The notes under the pieces were generated by a model. The model was not told the origin of the DNA, searched no databases, and saw nothing but the letters and a program-made list of their open reading frames with translations. DNA of 64,000 bases from Adineta ricciae (taxonomy: Eukaryota > Rotifera > Eurotatoria > Adinetida > Adinetidae). Each line of letters begins with the position of its first letter. Position 1 is the first letter of the stretch. Positions 36,856 through 49,660 of this stretch are shown piece after piece. The stretch covers positions 620,001 to 684,000 of the forward strand of contig CAJNOJ010000021.1 in assembly GCA_905250025.1 (NCBI GenBank), in the 5' to 3' direction. The position numbers and the translations under genes were made by a program.

Positions 36856-37762
36856 ATGGGACGAAACCAAACGATGGATCAAACTATTCTTCTAATCTTA
36901 CTCGCCATACTCATCTTTTATATATCTTATTCATCGACTCATTCGGCATCAAGTTCATCAGCCTTAGCTACCAGCTCATTGAAATTCAAAAATCCACGAT
37001 TGGATAAAGATAAACTTCACATCGGTCGTAAAAATAAATTTGCAGACGACGACGACGATGATTACGAAACCAGTAAGTCAAACTACTGTCTGCTCTCAAA
37101 AACAGACCTTGAAATGCATTTTAACGGAAAATCAACTAATTTGATTTTTGCTTACATCAGCCATGAACCACAAAAAGCTTCTCATAGTGATCTTGTAGTC
37201 ATCGTCTGTAAATAGCTTACATTATCGAGATATACATTTTTTGACTCGACTTATGATTTGTGTAATCGTTTTGCTTTTTTTAGAACTGCGCAATCATTCG
37301 GATGAAGCTCGTTTACGCTTAATTTTATTGGATGGATACGTTCCTCAGGCACGGCCAGTAGTCAATACCACCAACGCAACTATCGTCGATGTTGGGTTAA
37401 CGATTATTCAGGTGATGGATCTTGTAAGTAACAACATGTCTGTCGACTTCTCTCATCTACTACGCGATTTCTTGATCGCCGTATTAGGATGAACAAAATC
37501 AANATTCGATCCAAGTAAAATCGATGACGAAAATTTGAAAATATCTATTCTACGTGAAATACTCGAATGTCAACGATTACTATTGACAATTCATGCAAAG
37601 AAACAAAATGTTCAAAATCAAGCGCTGTACGATATTTTTGAAGAATGGAAAATTCTTGCTATTATTGTTGATCGAATTTGTTTTGTATTTTATCTTGTCA
37701 GTATGTTGGCTGCATCGGTTATTTTTTTCGCACGTGAACCAATCATGAAACGAAATAAATAA
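36856..37762 (+). CDS. Cys-loop ligand-gated ion channel subunit, middle missing at an assembly gap
   Basis: Readable parts: join(36856..37072, 37284..37423, 37488..37502) and then 37504..37762. The left part has a hydrophobic leader (MDQTILLILLAILIFY), an Asp-rich linker, then RLRLILLDGYVPQARPVVN and VDVGLTIIQVMDLDEQNQ, the start of the ligand-binding domain of nicotinic-type receptors. The right part is the end of such a receptor: an acidic intracellular helix (DEEN-like ISILREILECQRLL), EEWKILAIIVDRICFVFYLV as the fourth transmembrane helix, and a basic tail. At the N (37503) the frame changes and most of the ligand-binding domain, the Cys-loop, transmembrane helices 1-3 and most of the cytoplasmic loop are absent. 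The most likely cause is unassembled sequence at the gap, not gene decay, since both flanks are clean. The ligand cannot be predicted. Confidence 0.75.
37503..37503. other. Single-N gap placeholder inside a gene
   Basis: The base is N. Coding sequence on its two sides belongs to the same receptor family but is separated by some 300 residues in any full-length member, so the N stands for missing sequence of unknown length. Confidence 0.8.
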
Positions 37763-40700
37763 GCCTCTCTTTGTAATAAAATTCTTCTCTTGTTTTTCTT
37801 TTGCGAAAAGTGAGTATATCACGTCAAAATAAATAATTGTCTTGTCATCTAAGAAAAAAAACTGCATATTTACGACACATTTTTGTCTTCTATATGATTT
37901 TAATAGCCTATGACATGAATTCAATAGATTTTATTAACTAAATGACATGGCCAATCATCGAAAAAACTGTTGAAATTGCGAATGTAAATTATTATCAACG
38001 TTGAATTATATTCTTTTTCGATAAAAACTCATCGTTATGCGTTGTGATATACAAAAACGACGATGCATTTATCAGTTGAATATTTGTACTTAGCATGAAT
38101 ATATCAGTTTTATTGGTATAGACATACACACAGTGATAATAGAATTGCACATCAACATGAATTTTTCATAATGACATTAATAATGTAACCATTCGAAGAA
38201 AAATTAATCATATTTTTTACTTCACGTTATATTTGATTGATCTGATTTCTGAATTGAAGTGTACCCAATATTTCGTAACTTATAAAACAGTTGCTTACTC
38301 ATGCGTAGATCATTGCCCGAGAGACTACAATTCGATAGTCTTCCAAGTTATATACTATAGCAGACTATATTCCTTACATTTCGATATTAGTTTTTCGAGC
38401 TGAACTTACCTACATTTAGGTTCATCGCGCAGCTCACCAAGATAAAATTGAACCCCTAGGCAACAATACTCCATACTTTTAGCTCGATTGCTATTTCAAC
38501 TACTCGACAGTGCAGTTTCCGGCCATGCCGTCATCAAAAAGAAAATAACATTCGAAATCAATATCTTAACAATAGTTATTACAAAACATCTACAATAAAC
38601 AAAATTTGTTCATGAAACGAGTACATATCGTATTTTAACTGTCATACAGAATCAGATTCATGGTTATCCTAACTTAACACGCCATAATTTTACACTTATC
38701 GTCAAAAGCACACAATAATTTTTGAGTATCATATTCTTCGCTAGCTGATTAGATAAAAACAATTTATATAGGAAGGAAAGTTTGGTCCGCTACTTATCGT
38801 CGCTGAGAAAATTCCTTTTATTTTGCCAAAGACGTTGCACAAGTTTATTTTGACGCCAACAATATGAGAATCTGCATGTTGAATTTTTATGGTTAGCATT
38901 GAAAAATCCTATCGTGTTTGAATCCAATCTAATCCATTTTGCATTGTAGACATTAAGTATCAAATATGAAAATAAAACAAACAGGGTCTACAATAGCCCG
39001 ATATCAGAATTGACATGACTAACCTTGAGTTAGTGGGCCTATGGGAAAATATATGGTAACATTTGTCAGGCAAATTTCTAGACAAGTACAAGTAGCGCTC
39101 ATCCATTGGATTCGCTGACCCTTTTCTGAAAGAATTAGAAAAGTAGTGGATAAAGATTCGCACTTCACTCGCAATCTATTCAGTTTCAAACTGAAGTCAC
39201 TTCTTATATGAATATTCCTTCACTTTGAATCATTTTCTACTTTATTCATGTCAAATTACACTTTCAATTGATTTGTCCAAAGATAAGAACAAATCGAACA
39301 CTGTTTATAACTATTTCTTCATCGACTCTCTTCCGACTATTCAAAATCAAAAATCAATTTACTTTTACTTATCTTGTCTCCTCTAAGCAACTCTAATAAA
39401 CACCTAGTCTTTCCCATCCGTGCTCATTTTACCATCTTAACTCCATTTGGGCTAAGACGTCATCCAAAAATGAGCTCATTTGCGAAAAGACCATTACATA
39501 GGCATATTGTTCTATGCAAAAGGTTTCGTTCTTCTATTCACTTGTTCATTCGCCACTAACTACCAAATGTACATTAATCGTATCTTATCTTTGTTTTTAT
39601 TTGATCGAATCGTATATAAATGGTTGTTCTCCGTGAGAAAAATGCAATGTTCGATATGAACAAATGGAATCATATGTAGCTCCGTCAGCACTGGAGCTTC
39701 TTTTATCAAAAATTTTCACACGCATAGTATCAATCTCGAACACTTGAGCTGAACTATATTCATCTATTTTTAATTCATCAACGTGATTTAATCGAAGCAA
39801 TTAATCACGTAACTTTATCCACCAGTAAAGTTTTATGATCACAACCTCAGCAGTATCGTTAATTGAACTGATCAATCGGTTTCTCATACCAGGTATTATT
39901 TACGTTCTATCATATGTACTCAGTCAGTTTCTACATTCACTTTCCCCTTCAATTTACCCATTATTCACTGTACGATTTTCATATTCAAGCATACACATTC
40001 GTCCAATAAATCAAAGCTTTAGAGAAACTTCGCCCTTCATCAATGTGACGATCACATCATACCTACTGATACGTTTATCGTTACAATATATGAACTTTTA
40101 TGAATCTATATCACGTGTCTCGTCTTTTCACTGTATGTTCGTTTTACTCACTTATGTATCCACCTATTTTATGCATCTTACTCGCTGATCAGCTGATCTG
40201 ATGTACGTGCTACTGCATACTTCAAGCACAATACATAGAGTAACGAATATGCAGTAGAATCATCTTCTCTGCTTGCTTGATGAAATAAAAGATATACATC
40301 ATCAAATCTTCACAATCAATAAATGAAGTAACACATGTTTTTAACAAATTATCACAGCTGATATATTTGCGTCATGTCGCAGAGAACCATATACGATCCA
40401 GTCTTTATTCATTGAATGGATCAACAATGAATTATTTCAACTAAAAAACCTCAACAATTTATTCCAATGGCTAGGATTTTTTTTATTATTCGATAATACT
40501 CATATAATATACTCAATGATGTATCAAAACTCGTCAGTTTGACTTAAATTATCATAAATATATTCTGATTTTTTTGTTTTTATTCTTTGTGATTGAAGAT
40601 TTTAAGATGAAGTAAAACTCAATGAATCTCTTGAAAAAGTTCATATTTAAGTAACAGTCATCATTATTATTAATGTTATTTACGAATCCTATCATCAAAA

Positions 40701-41405
40701 CGTTCGATGAATATTGATAAATCGTTTTTTCTTCTTTATTTCAACCCAAAGAAAACATTCATCTTCAATCATTTGTCAATTTACAAGAACAAATCGATCG
40801 ATATAGACAGGATGATTCTATAAACTTGAAGAAGCATTATCTAAAAAATTTCTTTCAATGTTGACATAAACATGTGATTAATGCATATGTTTTTCTTGAT
40901 AATGAATCCTTTATCATGCTATTCAGATTAATTATTGAAATATAAACAATAATTGATAGTCAGAATGAAAATATTCACTTTATAGACTCAGAATAATTTC
41001 GAACTTAGGCGGTATTAACATGGGTTATATAGTTAATTTATTATTAGTAGATAAATGAGATGATAGTATCAATAGAAATTGATAAAGAAAAACAACATAT
41101 GTTAAATTTTTAATATTTATTAAGATTTCACATTCGAAGTATTAATATTCTGTTGTCAATTATATTTACTTTTTCACGATATGCCTTGCTACTGCTAAGA
41201 AAATCTTCTATTTTGCTTCTTCTTTTTCGTTGTGTCTATCGTATGTTTACAGACTAATCCAACTCGTACTCTCATCTACATTTTTAAAACGAAAATGTAA
41301 TGGTGAAAGGGATTTTATTTCAATTAAATGTTTATTGTAGCAAGAAGAAAATAAAATGGAAACAATTCTTGTTTTACTACAAAGAGTATACGCCTGCAGA
41401 TATGC
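37763..41405. other. Long AT-rich gene-free stretch
   Basis: A 3.6-kb stretch with no supportable gene on either strand. It holds a fragment of the 1-kb dispersed repeat near 39.1 kb. This marks the change from the gene-dense to the repeat-rich half of the window. Confidence 0.5.
39088..39143 (-). repeat. Fragment of the 1-kb dispersed repeat (terminal part)
   Basis: Read on the minus strand, this matches the last 50 or so bases of the repeats ending at 48249 and 57394 (core GGGTCAGCGAATCCA, then GATGAGCG and ACTTGT). The sequence beyond on the internal side is only weakly similar, and similarity stops at the same terminal ACTTGT. Confidence 0.7.
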
Positions 41406-44400
41406 TTATGATTCAAATGACGACTGAAGTTTTTCTACTAACAGGCCAAGTCGATGACGATTATCATATGCTTCCATTTCCTCTAAATGTCCGTATGCTA
41501 AATCAATTAATTTGTTAATACTGTTTTCTTCAGTATCGTCTAGGTCAATAGGATTTTCAAGCCATATTTGCCATCGGTGATAATTCTCATTAAGAACGCT
41601 ATTAAGATGGAGATCAATATTATTTTGAGGACCATCCATTAGCACTCTGAGTACAGATTGATGATTTTTAGCCCAAAATAGCAAATTCCGACTTTCATTA
41701 GGATTTAACGAATCGGATACATAATCTCCAGTACCCAACGATAGAAGTCGGATACGATTTTTATCACAATTGCAATTAGCAGATATAGCATGATCATAGG
41801 CGAACATTGCTGGATTATTTGCTTGTACACCACCATCAACATACAAAACATTTTCGAGTTTATAAGCTTGAAAATAAGTTGGTGCAGCTGTTGTACACAT
41901 AAGTATTTCCGTCAGTAGATGATTCTTTGTTCTATCTTTCAAACTACCGTGTCGTGTGAATATATCAGTGACATTACTGTCACTTTTTACTGCTGGTATA
42001 ATCAGTTCGGCTAGTGCATCAGATAGACGTGAGCCACCAAAGTAATCACTGAACAACATATGACGACCTGCATCCAAATATTTGGCTTCTTTTAACACAT
42101 AGTTTCGCATCCGACTAATAAAGTTTTCATTTATTGAGAAAACTTGTTTCGCTTTTTTACGATAAATTTCAACTAAATCTGCTGCCTGATAACGAGGTTT
42201 AGATGAATCAGTCAGTGATGGTGTTGTTAGACCTGCACCAATAATTGCACCGGTTGATGTACCCGCTATAACATGAAATATGGACGAAATCGGTTGTCGA
42301 ATCTTATGTTCTAATGACATTAACCAAATCGCTGGAATGATACCGCGAATACCACCGCCGTCAATAGATAAAATATTATAAACTGAGTGTTCATTGCGAA
42401 GACTTGAAGAGTAGGAGTCAAAATCAATTGGATCGTATGTTCGTGATCGATCATTTTTCATTTTAATCGCTTTTTCTTCTCTTTGTATATCAATATTGTT
42501 TCGATCAAGACTTAAAGCTCGCTGAATTCCGAATTGGGCATTATTATAATCACCTAAGTTTCGTTGTGCTTGCGCATAAATCAACCATAATTCAGCTGAT
42601 GACAGATGCTGCCGTTTGCCTAACCGTTCATTAATACGTGAGAATCGATGCTGCTTTAATAGACATCTACAAAAGCCTAGTTCAGCTAAGTCATGTTGCT
42701 CTTTTGAGATGACATTTTCCATCGACAGAATTTCGCTAAAATGATTCTGCGCTTTCTGCCAATTTGCCAAACCTATTATATATTATATAAATACAAATAT
42801 ATATATGTCGTGCCGAAGTTACACTCTGTGCCGAAGTTATAACTTCGGCAAAATTTTTTCCGAAGTTTAACTTCGACGAACAAATTTTGTCGAAGTTGCT
42901 GTGACTGATATAAAAAATGTTTCTGCTGCTAAAAATCATCAAAACGTTTTTATACCATGTTTCCTAAATTTTTTCGATCAAAATATTCAAATTTTACTTT
43001 AAATATTCAAAAAATCTAGTTTTGATGAACTCTAACTTTATTATTTCCAACAGCAAATAATCGCATCATTGTGAACTAGTGGATCACTTTCAGGCTTTGC
43101 AGCAACCTCCGAATAATACGTACGAGCTGTGTCGATATTTTTAAAGGCTATACATTTCTTAAAATATTTTTAAAAAAATCTGAATATTTTGATCGAAAAA
43201 ATTTGTCCGTTGAAGTTAAACTTCGGCACGACATATATACATTAATCTACTTAAACAACACATCACTATACCTGCTAAATGATTTCTCTTATCATCCTGA
43301 CGAGCTTCGTCCTCATAATGCTTAGCAATTCGTAGGAGAACTTCTGCTCGCCACGGATGATTTCTTGGTAAGTCTTCCATTTGCCAATGTAGATGATTTA
43401 TTTCAACAGGAACGACGGTAAATACATGACTGATACGATCATGTCCTGGAAGAACAACTACATATAAATCGTACACTTCAGTTTCTCCAGATGTATAATC
43501 TATTACAGCGTGAGATGTTGTGAAGACTACTCCATATTTTGCGTCAGGAATGACATTACATGGATATATTTTTAAATTGGCAAATGAAGATAGAATCGGT
43601 AAATAAGCTTGGTGTCGGAATATATGTTTAGTTGAATCAGATTGATTTGCCCATTCAGATAAGTTTGAAACATGCTCTTGTCGTAGAAATGCAAGAATAA
43701 GCTCATTGTCATTTCTATATTTATTCAACATATGAGCAATTAAATTTTCATGATTCAAACCATGCTTATTTGGCATGAGCTGAGTAAGTAGTACTAATTG
43801 ATCATCTTCATCGTTCATCTTTATTATTTTTTGACAAGCATTATATCCAAGATGGTTTTTCAGATACTCAATATTAATAAGATCGAATGATTCATTATGA
43901 TCAATAGCATGTATATTTGTCAGGTTAGTGGAATTTGAACTATCATTGTCCATTCCAAATGCGCTCAAAAGATCTTCAAGCGCTTGAATACGTTCATCCG
44001 GTATATAGAAGAAACGATCACACATTGCGTTTTCCGATGCATTTAATTTTTTTAATGATTCTTTACATCGTTCGTAATTTTCTTTACCTACAAAATAAAC
44101 ATCTATGATTTTTTACTTCTAGTAAAGTATTATAAAAAATCTAAATCATTTTATCTATTCTATAGAAGAGAAATGATTGAATGAAATATTAAAATACTAA
44201 AAATTCTGTTAGCTTTATATGTGAACCGTGAAAGGAAACGAAAGAAAGAGAAAAAGTGATTTTCATGGGGCTTGAACTCATACATTCTAGCCTCTAATAT
44301 TAAAAATAATCTGTTGAATAGCAGCAACTAGTGTAAATAAAAATCGAATGTAAAAGATTCTGTAACAAAACTACTGTACCTCCAGCTAATAGACAAGCGA

Positions 44401-46567
44401 TAGCATAGTTGAGACGTGCAAGTCTATAATATCCTCTTAAACGATTGGTGACTAGAGTTTCGCGTGCATCAGCAATGTCTTTCTCAGAAATTGGATTAAC
44501 AATTTTGGAGACCAGTCGACCAAGTTTTTGATGATGATAACTTTCAATATGTTTATCGAATTTCTCAGCGGCTTCAAATAAACGTGGACTATCATAAGTT
44601 CCTTGAAAAAGAATTTTACTCTGTTCAAGTAAAGCTGTATGTTCAGGATTTGTACGCCGTGGATCATGAAAATCAACACCACGAAGAAGAACTTCACCGA
44701 TTAAAATGAGAAGATATGCAATTTTATCTGCTCGAAAACCATGTTTGAGTAAAGGTTCTATAATTTGGTCGACACGAATTTCGATACTGATTGTCTCACT
44801 TCCTGATCGTTTATCCATTAATCGTCGTTCTTCATAATAAGGTTTACATAGAAAGTCAATAAACTTATCATATTCTTCATTATTATAATGTTTAATCGCT
44901 TGATCCATCATTTTATTTAAATTATCACGAATTTCGTATTCATGAGAAAGATTTTCTGTTAATAATCGTTTAGTTTTAGAACTAAATACGAATTTGTTGT
45001 ATAGCCATGAAGCAGCTTTAACGATTATTGGAATGCTCACACCTACAGCTAATTGTGTTGCCATACCGGCGACTTGCATAGCCCGATTTGCAGATGTGAG
45101 AAAATCTGAACCTTCCACGTATCTACTCTCATCACTGAATTCAGTTAATTGTGCGCTACGAAGGACACATTTTCGAAGAATAGTTTGTCGAATAAATATT
45201 TGACTTTCATCGAGAATTTCTCTTGATGATAACTGCGGATCGGTACACAAAACTATTTCTCGATGTGCATTCGCAGATACAGTAGCATTATTTTCTTCAG
45301 CAGTCGTCTTCGTTAAGCCTTGGTATTTTTCTAAAGCTCCCTGTAACTGCCGTAATTTTTGAAATAATCGTTCAGTCATATTTGCTTGTGTAATAATATA
45401 GATTGCCGCAACAATATATAATTGTGCTTCAACATCATGTTGTCCTGATAGACGCATCATTAAACCCATCCATTCAAGAATTTGTGCACGTTGAATAATA
45501 TCATCCTCTTTGAAGCTTATTTTACCAAGAGATTTGAGTGCAGCTCGATAATGTTCGAATGCAACAAGCGCTTCAAATGAAAATAATCGTTTTAGTTGGT
45601 CAATATTTAATTCTCCATCACGACCAGATTTAAAACGCTTTTTATAATCTTGGGCCAAAGCTGCATGATTGTGTCCTTTTTCCAGGTCATTCTGTATAAC
45701 ACTCGCTTTATCTATAAATGAAGAAATTTCTGATAGATAACGATCTCGACAAGAATTAATATGTTTCATTAATTCATCGAATATGGGGTTTGCACGATGT
45801 CTATCTGAATGAAACAATAGAGCCCATTGTCGATAACGTTGTGTAATACATAGCTCTGTTCGAGGAATATCATGAAATAACATGTTCTCCAGTTGAGGAA
45901 GATTAGAAAGAAGAATGTTTGCGAAATACACTTGTCGATCTGTGAGACCACTAGACACAAAAGAAATGACATCGCTTAGTAATTCAAGATAATTGTTTTT
46001 CTCATTATTTTCTTCATTTAATAATTCATCAAATCCATTCATTTTTAATGTTTCAAGTAAACTTTGGATTTCTTCACCATAATTCTTCAATATCAAATAT
46101 TGATCAAGTGTACGTACTTGTTCTTGAAATATGATTTCTAAAGATTTATGAATACGTGATATTGTAGTCGTATCTTGTGATTGTTCAAGTGTTGCAACCA
46201 AATTAAAAACATCAGACCATGATAAGTTAGAATCAAAATTATTTCTGTCATTCGATATTTGATTAGATTCATCAATAGTTTCTTCTACGCAATATTGATT
46301 GTGTAAAATTTCATATTTACGTAATAATTGTTCTTCTGTGGTTCGCTTTTGCTCGTTTTTCATCTTTTCATAGTGTGCAAGACGAATTTGGTGATAACGA
46401 TAGCGATGTCGAACATAATCAGAATACGATACTGTTTCAAGATCCATTATTTCTGTGAAAAGCATAGTAAATTCCCGTTCGATCAATCTACTATCAACCT
46501 GCCCGTGTGAGAGTGTTCTAAGTAGTGCGTTAAATGCTTTTAAAATGTTCGAGTTTGATTCCTCCAT
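41406..46567 (-). CDS. Large TPR / patatin phospholipase protein with J-domain-like N-terminal segment
   Basis: Model: complement(join(41406..42772, 43052..43147, 43272..44087, 44380..46567)), 4467 nt, 1488 aa; the 96-nt second-last exon may be skipped in frame. The C-terminal part is a patatin-like phospholipase: oxyanion loop DGGGIRG (about 1171-1177), nucleophile elbow GTSTG with S1206, and catalytic aspartate D1346 in DGG. Such enzymes hydrolyse acyl esters of membrane phospholipids. TPR-like helical repeats precede it, e.g. CLANWQKAQNHFSEIL and LWLIYAQAQRNLGDYNNA. At about 245-270, YRQWALLFHSDRHRANPIFDEL resembles helix II, the HPD loop and helix III of a DnaJ domain, with HSD in place of HPD. 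A glycine-rich hydrophobic stretch (VAGMATQLAVGVSIPIIV) could enter a membrane. The function is unknown; lipid signalling or membrane damage responses are possible. It stands alone in a repeat-rich area. Confidence 0.8.
42801..42989. repeat. Left inverted-repeat arm flanking the cassette exon
   Basis: Its outer 20 bases (42801-42820) are the exact reverse complement of 43219-43238, and its inner 24 bases (42966-42989) are the exact reverse complement of 43181-43204. The arm also contains several short CCGAAGTT/AACTTCGG palindromes. It sits in an intron of the patatin gene. Confidence 0.9.
43181..43238. repeat. Right inverted-repeat arm flanking the cassette exon
   Basis: Partner of the arm at 42801-42989, with two exact blocks of 24 and 20 bases in inverted order; the spacer between the blocks is 14 bases here against 145 on the left. 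It lies in the intron on the other side of the 96-nt exon at 43052-43147. Confidence 0.9.
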
Positions 46568-46969
46568 TATTGTCACCTAAACAAAAGATTATTTAATATG
46601 ATCATGAAATGCTTCGATCCAAGTCACTTTAGCTTTAGAGTCATATATCAAAAGCTATAGAGTCTATACATTCTTCTCAATCAACATTCAGAAAACTAAT
46701 TATGTGAACTAATCATGACAGTACAGCGTCCATTAATACATAGGTATATCCAAAAGTAATGTCGTCCTTATTTTATTTCTTTATTAAAAGATTAAAAGAA
46801 AATTCTTTTTTTACAGAAAGATAGAGAAAATGAAGTTCTATTTTTCTATACTATTAATACCATAGCAATGAATTCTCGATGTGACTTATGTTTATGTATA
46901 ACTTAAGGGACGAAAAGGTCATTATGAGTGTTTGCATTTTGTATTTTATTTTGTCATCCAGTATTTTTC

Positions 46970-47213
46970 ATCACAGATCAAACGTACCAGAAGATGCAGC
47001 GTGAAAAGTTGTACAATTTACAGAGAACAGTTTATTTTCATTCTGTACTTTTCGTTTTCAAAATTACATGAAATCAACTTTCATTATTGTGAAAGTTAAT
47101 TACACAGAATTTTTTCTTTTTTTGAAAACGAAAAGTACAGAATGAAAATAAACTGTTCTCTGTAAATTGTACAACTTTTCACGCTGCATCTTCTGGTACG
47201 TTTGATCTGTGAT
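46970..47213. repeat. Long inverted repeat (about 94-nt arms, 55-nt loop) touching a gap
   Basis: The arms 46970-47064 and 47120-47213 are almost perfect reverse complements, separated by about 55 unique bases. The right arm ends exactly at the N at 47214. This could be a fold-back element or a fold-back artefact of sequencing or assembly at the gap. Confidence 0.9.
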
Positions 47214-47214
47214 N
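47214..47214. other. Single-N gap placeholder
   Basis: An undetermined base at the junction between the inverted repeat and copy 1 of the 1-kb dispersed repeat; both features end here. Confidence 0.7.
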
Positions 47215-47215
47215 A

Positions 47216-48249
47216 CAAGAACTTACACGAAAAGATCTAATGCATTGTATATAATGATGTTTCTAATTCAAGAGATCCGGAAAAGTTATATGAGCTTAGT
47301 ATCATCTTTGCTTTGTATGATACATACATCATGTGTTTTCATGGGAATTCAGTAGAAGTAGTTCGCAAAGCGATATGGCCGTCGGTGGAATTCCATCTTA
47401 GTAACTACAGACGCGTGCACTGTAGAAACAGTATTCTGAACACATGCAGCGCTATGAAAGATGTTCGTTTTGAAGCAAATCATAGAATAAGACTTTCTTA
47501 ACTAGTTTCTTTTGGTAGTAGAATGAATCGAAGATCATGATTGTCGAAGCGACAATAAAAGAAAACCCAATCGTTCAGTTTGGAAGTTGATCAACGGCGA
47601 AAGGAACAACAGATACAGCATGACGACGGCTAGCCGTGAGTGGCCGACCGGAGGAGGTCGATGAACGACTAGGCGTTTAGGTGCTAGATTAATCCTAAAG
47701 TGTACGCTTAGAATAACCTTGCCAGGCTTCCGATAGTTTTGAAAGGGATTTGACGAATGGATATTCCTCAATGAAAATATTCGACAAGGTATCATTTGTT
47801 GACAGGAGAGAAAAGAATCGGATTATCGCTGGAAGACACAGACGAATGTTCAAACTTTTCAAGTAGTCTACTGTATATCGTCCGTCTATGAGTGACTTAG
47901 TAAAGCATTTATGAAAATTTCTATGCGCGTGATATGAAAATAGAAAAACAGATGACAAAGGTCAATGGTTGGCCGTGAGTGGTCGCCTGACTAGCCGTTG
48001 AGCGATGAATTTTTCAGTCAACATAGTTAGTGCTGGAGAATTATCCACTGAGAAATGGCTAATCGGTCTGATTCCTAAAAAGGCTTTTGCATCCTATTCA
48101 TTCTAGTGTGTGACATAGGGCCATGATTCAGTTGAGCACTAGTAGCAATCGCAGTGCGTTTTTCTCTTGTGAAGTGTCTGAATGTGTTCAGCATTAGGAA
48201 AAGTCTTTTAGAAAAAGGTCAGCGAATCCAAAGGATGAGCGTTACTTGT
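47216..48249 (+). repeat. 1-kb dispersed repeat, copy 1
   Basis: High-identity direct match to 56388-57394 over its whole length, with scattered substitutions and one extra block near 47680-47700. No protein of known type is encoded. It is cut by the gap on the left. The right end, GAGCGTTACTTGT, is shared by all copies. Confidence 0.9.
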
Positions 48250-49660
48250 TGTAAATTCTACGTTTTATCTACATCACGTATAGACTATTACTAAACAGTT
48301 GTATTCGTTGAGGATGCTGCATTGATAAACAAACGATGACCAAATGTGCGCATATACCTCGATTAAAACTAAAATTATTTGTACTTAGATGATGACACTT
48401 TGTATACTTTCAGTCTACTCGATTTATATGAGTGCACTTTGACTAAGTACTGTTAACCCCTTGCAAACAGGCAGGATATATACATACCATTTCAGATACA
48501 TCTAAAAAACTAGCAACACTACAGACATAAAATCAGTCTGGAATGACTTCAGATAACCAAAATCCACTTCTCTTCAAACCTCATCCTTTCGTGTGAGGTT
48601 CAATAGCTGCTTATCATTAGATATCAAATGTACCGGTCCAAATCTGACTAAGAAAATTTGTAAAACTGGTTATCCTTCGCTTTTCATACGGCCTCAAATT
48701 TGCTATCGTTTCAAGCAGTGCAGAGATTTTCGATGTAAGCAAACCATAAACGAAAAACCCTGTTATCAGAATAAAATACAAACAAGTTCGAGGGTATATC
48801 CACTGCTTTTCCCCCGATAAAATGTTGCAACCAATACTTCTCTGATATTTTCCTATGGATCAACACTGAGAGTGCATGGAGCTGATCATAATCGACAAAA
48901 TCACTTCTTCTCAGACTACGCTGATCGTGGGAAATCATTAATCTAACAGCGCGATTTGGTGCGCTACATTTTGACCATTCTCTCTTCACTGTGCCATTTT
49001 AGTCACTCTGTAACACATTGTTTCTCTCCAATGCACCACAGAATTCATAGACAACGGATATATACTACTCTCTCCAAAAACAAATTACAAACAAACATAG
49101 CACTTCATTATCAAGCTCTCAATACATTTAGGCTTTGGCATCAGACGTAAAACAGCTAGACAATAATGAAACAACGCTCCCATTCCATGTACCATGATCT
49201 GATCACTTCGCTTTTACGAGATCTGACCTATAAAATCCATACGTGCTGTACTCCTGTCGATTCAATTCTGCTATATCTCCAATAGAGTCAACCAGTCTGC
49301 AGTAATGTTGTCTTGCCAATCACACAGTATCAGAAAAAAATTCCAAACCAAGAGAACCTCCCCTGCACGCATCTTACTATCACAGCTCTTCCGTCAAAAA
49401 CTGCTCTGTTACACCTCCCTAAATACAGCATTCACCTCCACTCTTCCACATATATTTTCCCACAACAAAAAGCATTCTCATTCAGGTCACAACCACTTCT
49501 CACAACAAAATAAGTTTTCTATTGCTTCGCCACTTCTAACTACCACCAAAATCACACACCAAATGATATCGACTAAGTTCTCAATCAAAAAGCACCTTTT
49601 AAACGGCTAAAGCCACCAGATACACTATCACTTGTTCTCCCATTCCATTCAGCGCAAGAT
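48250..49660. other. Gene-free stretch, pyrimidine/A-rich in its right half
   Basis: No supportable gene. The right half (about 48.9-49.65 kb) is strongly A+C/T biased on the plus strand with few G, giving open frames of low complexity. It may be 3' sequence of the LRR locus transcribed from the minus strand. Confidence 0.4.

Noticed and set aside
41406..46567. Reading the patatin locus as three separate genes
   Set aside because: The segments are all open up to splice sites in phase 1, and TPR helices continue across the joins, so one gene is more economical.
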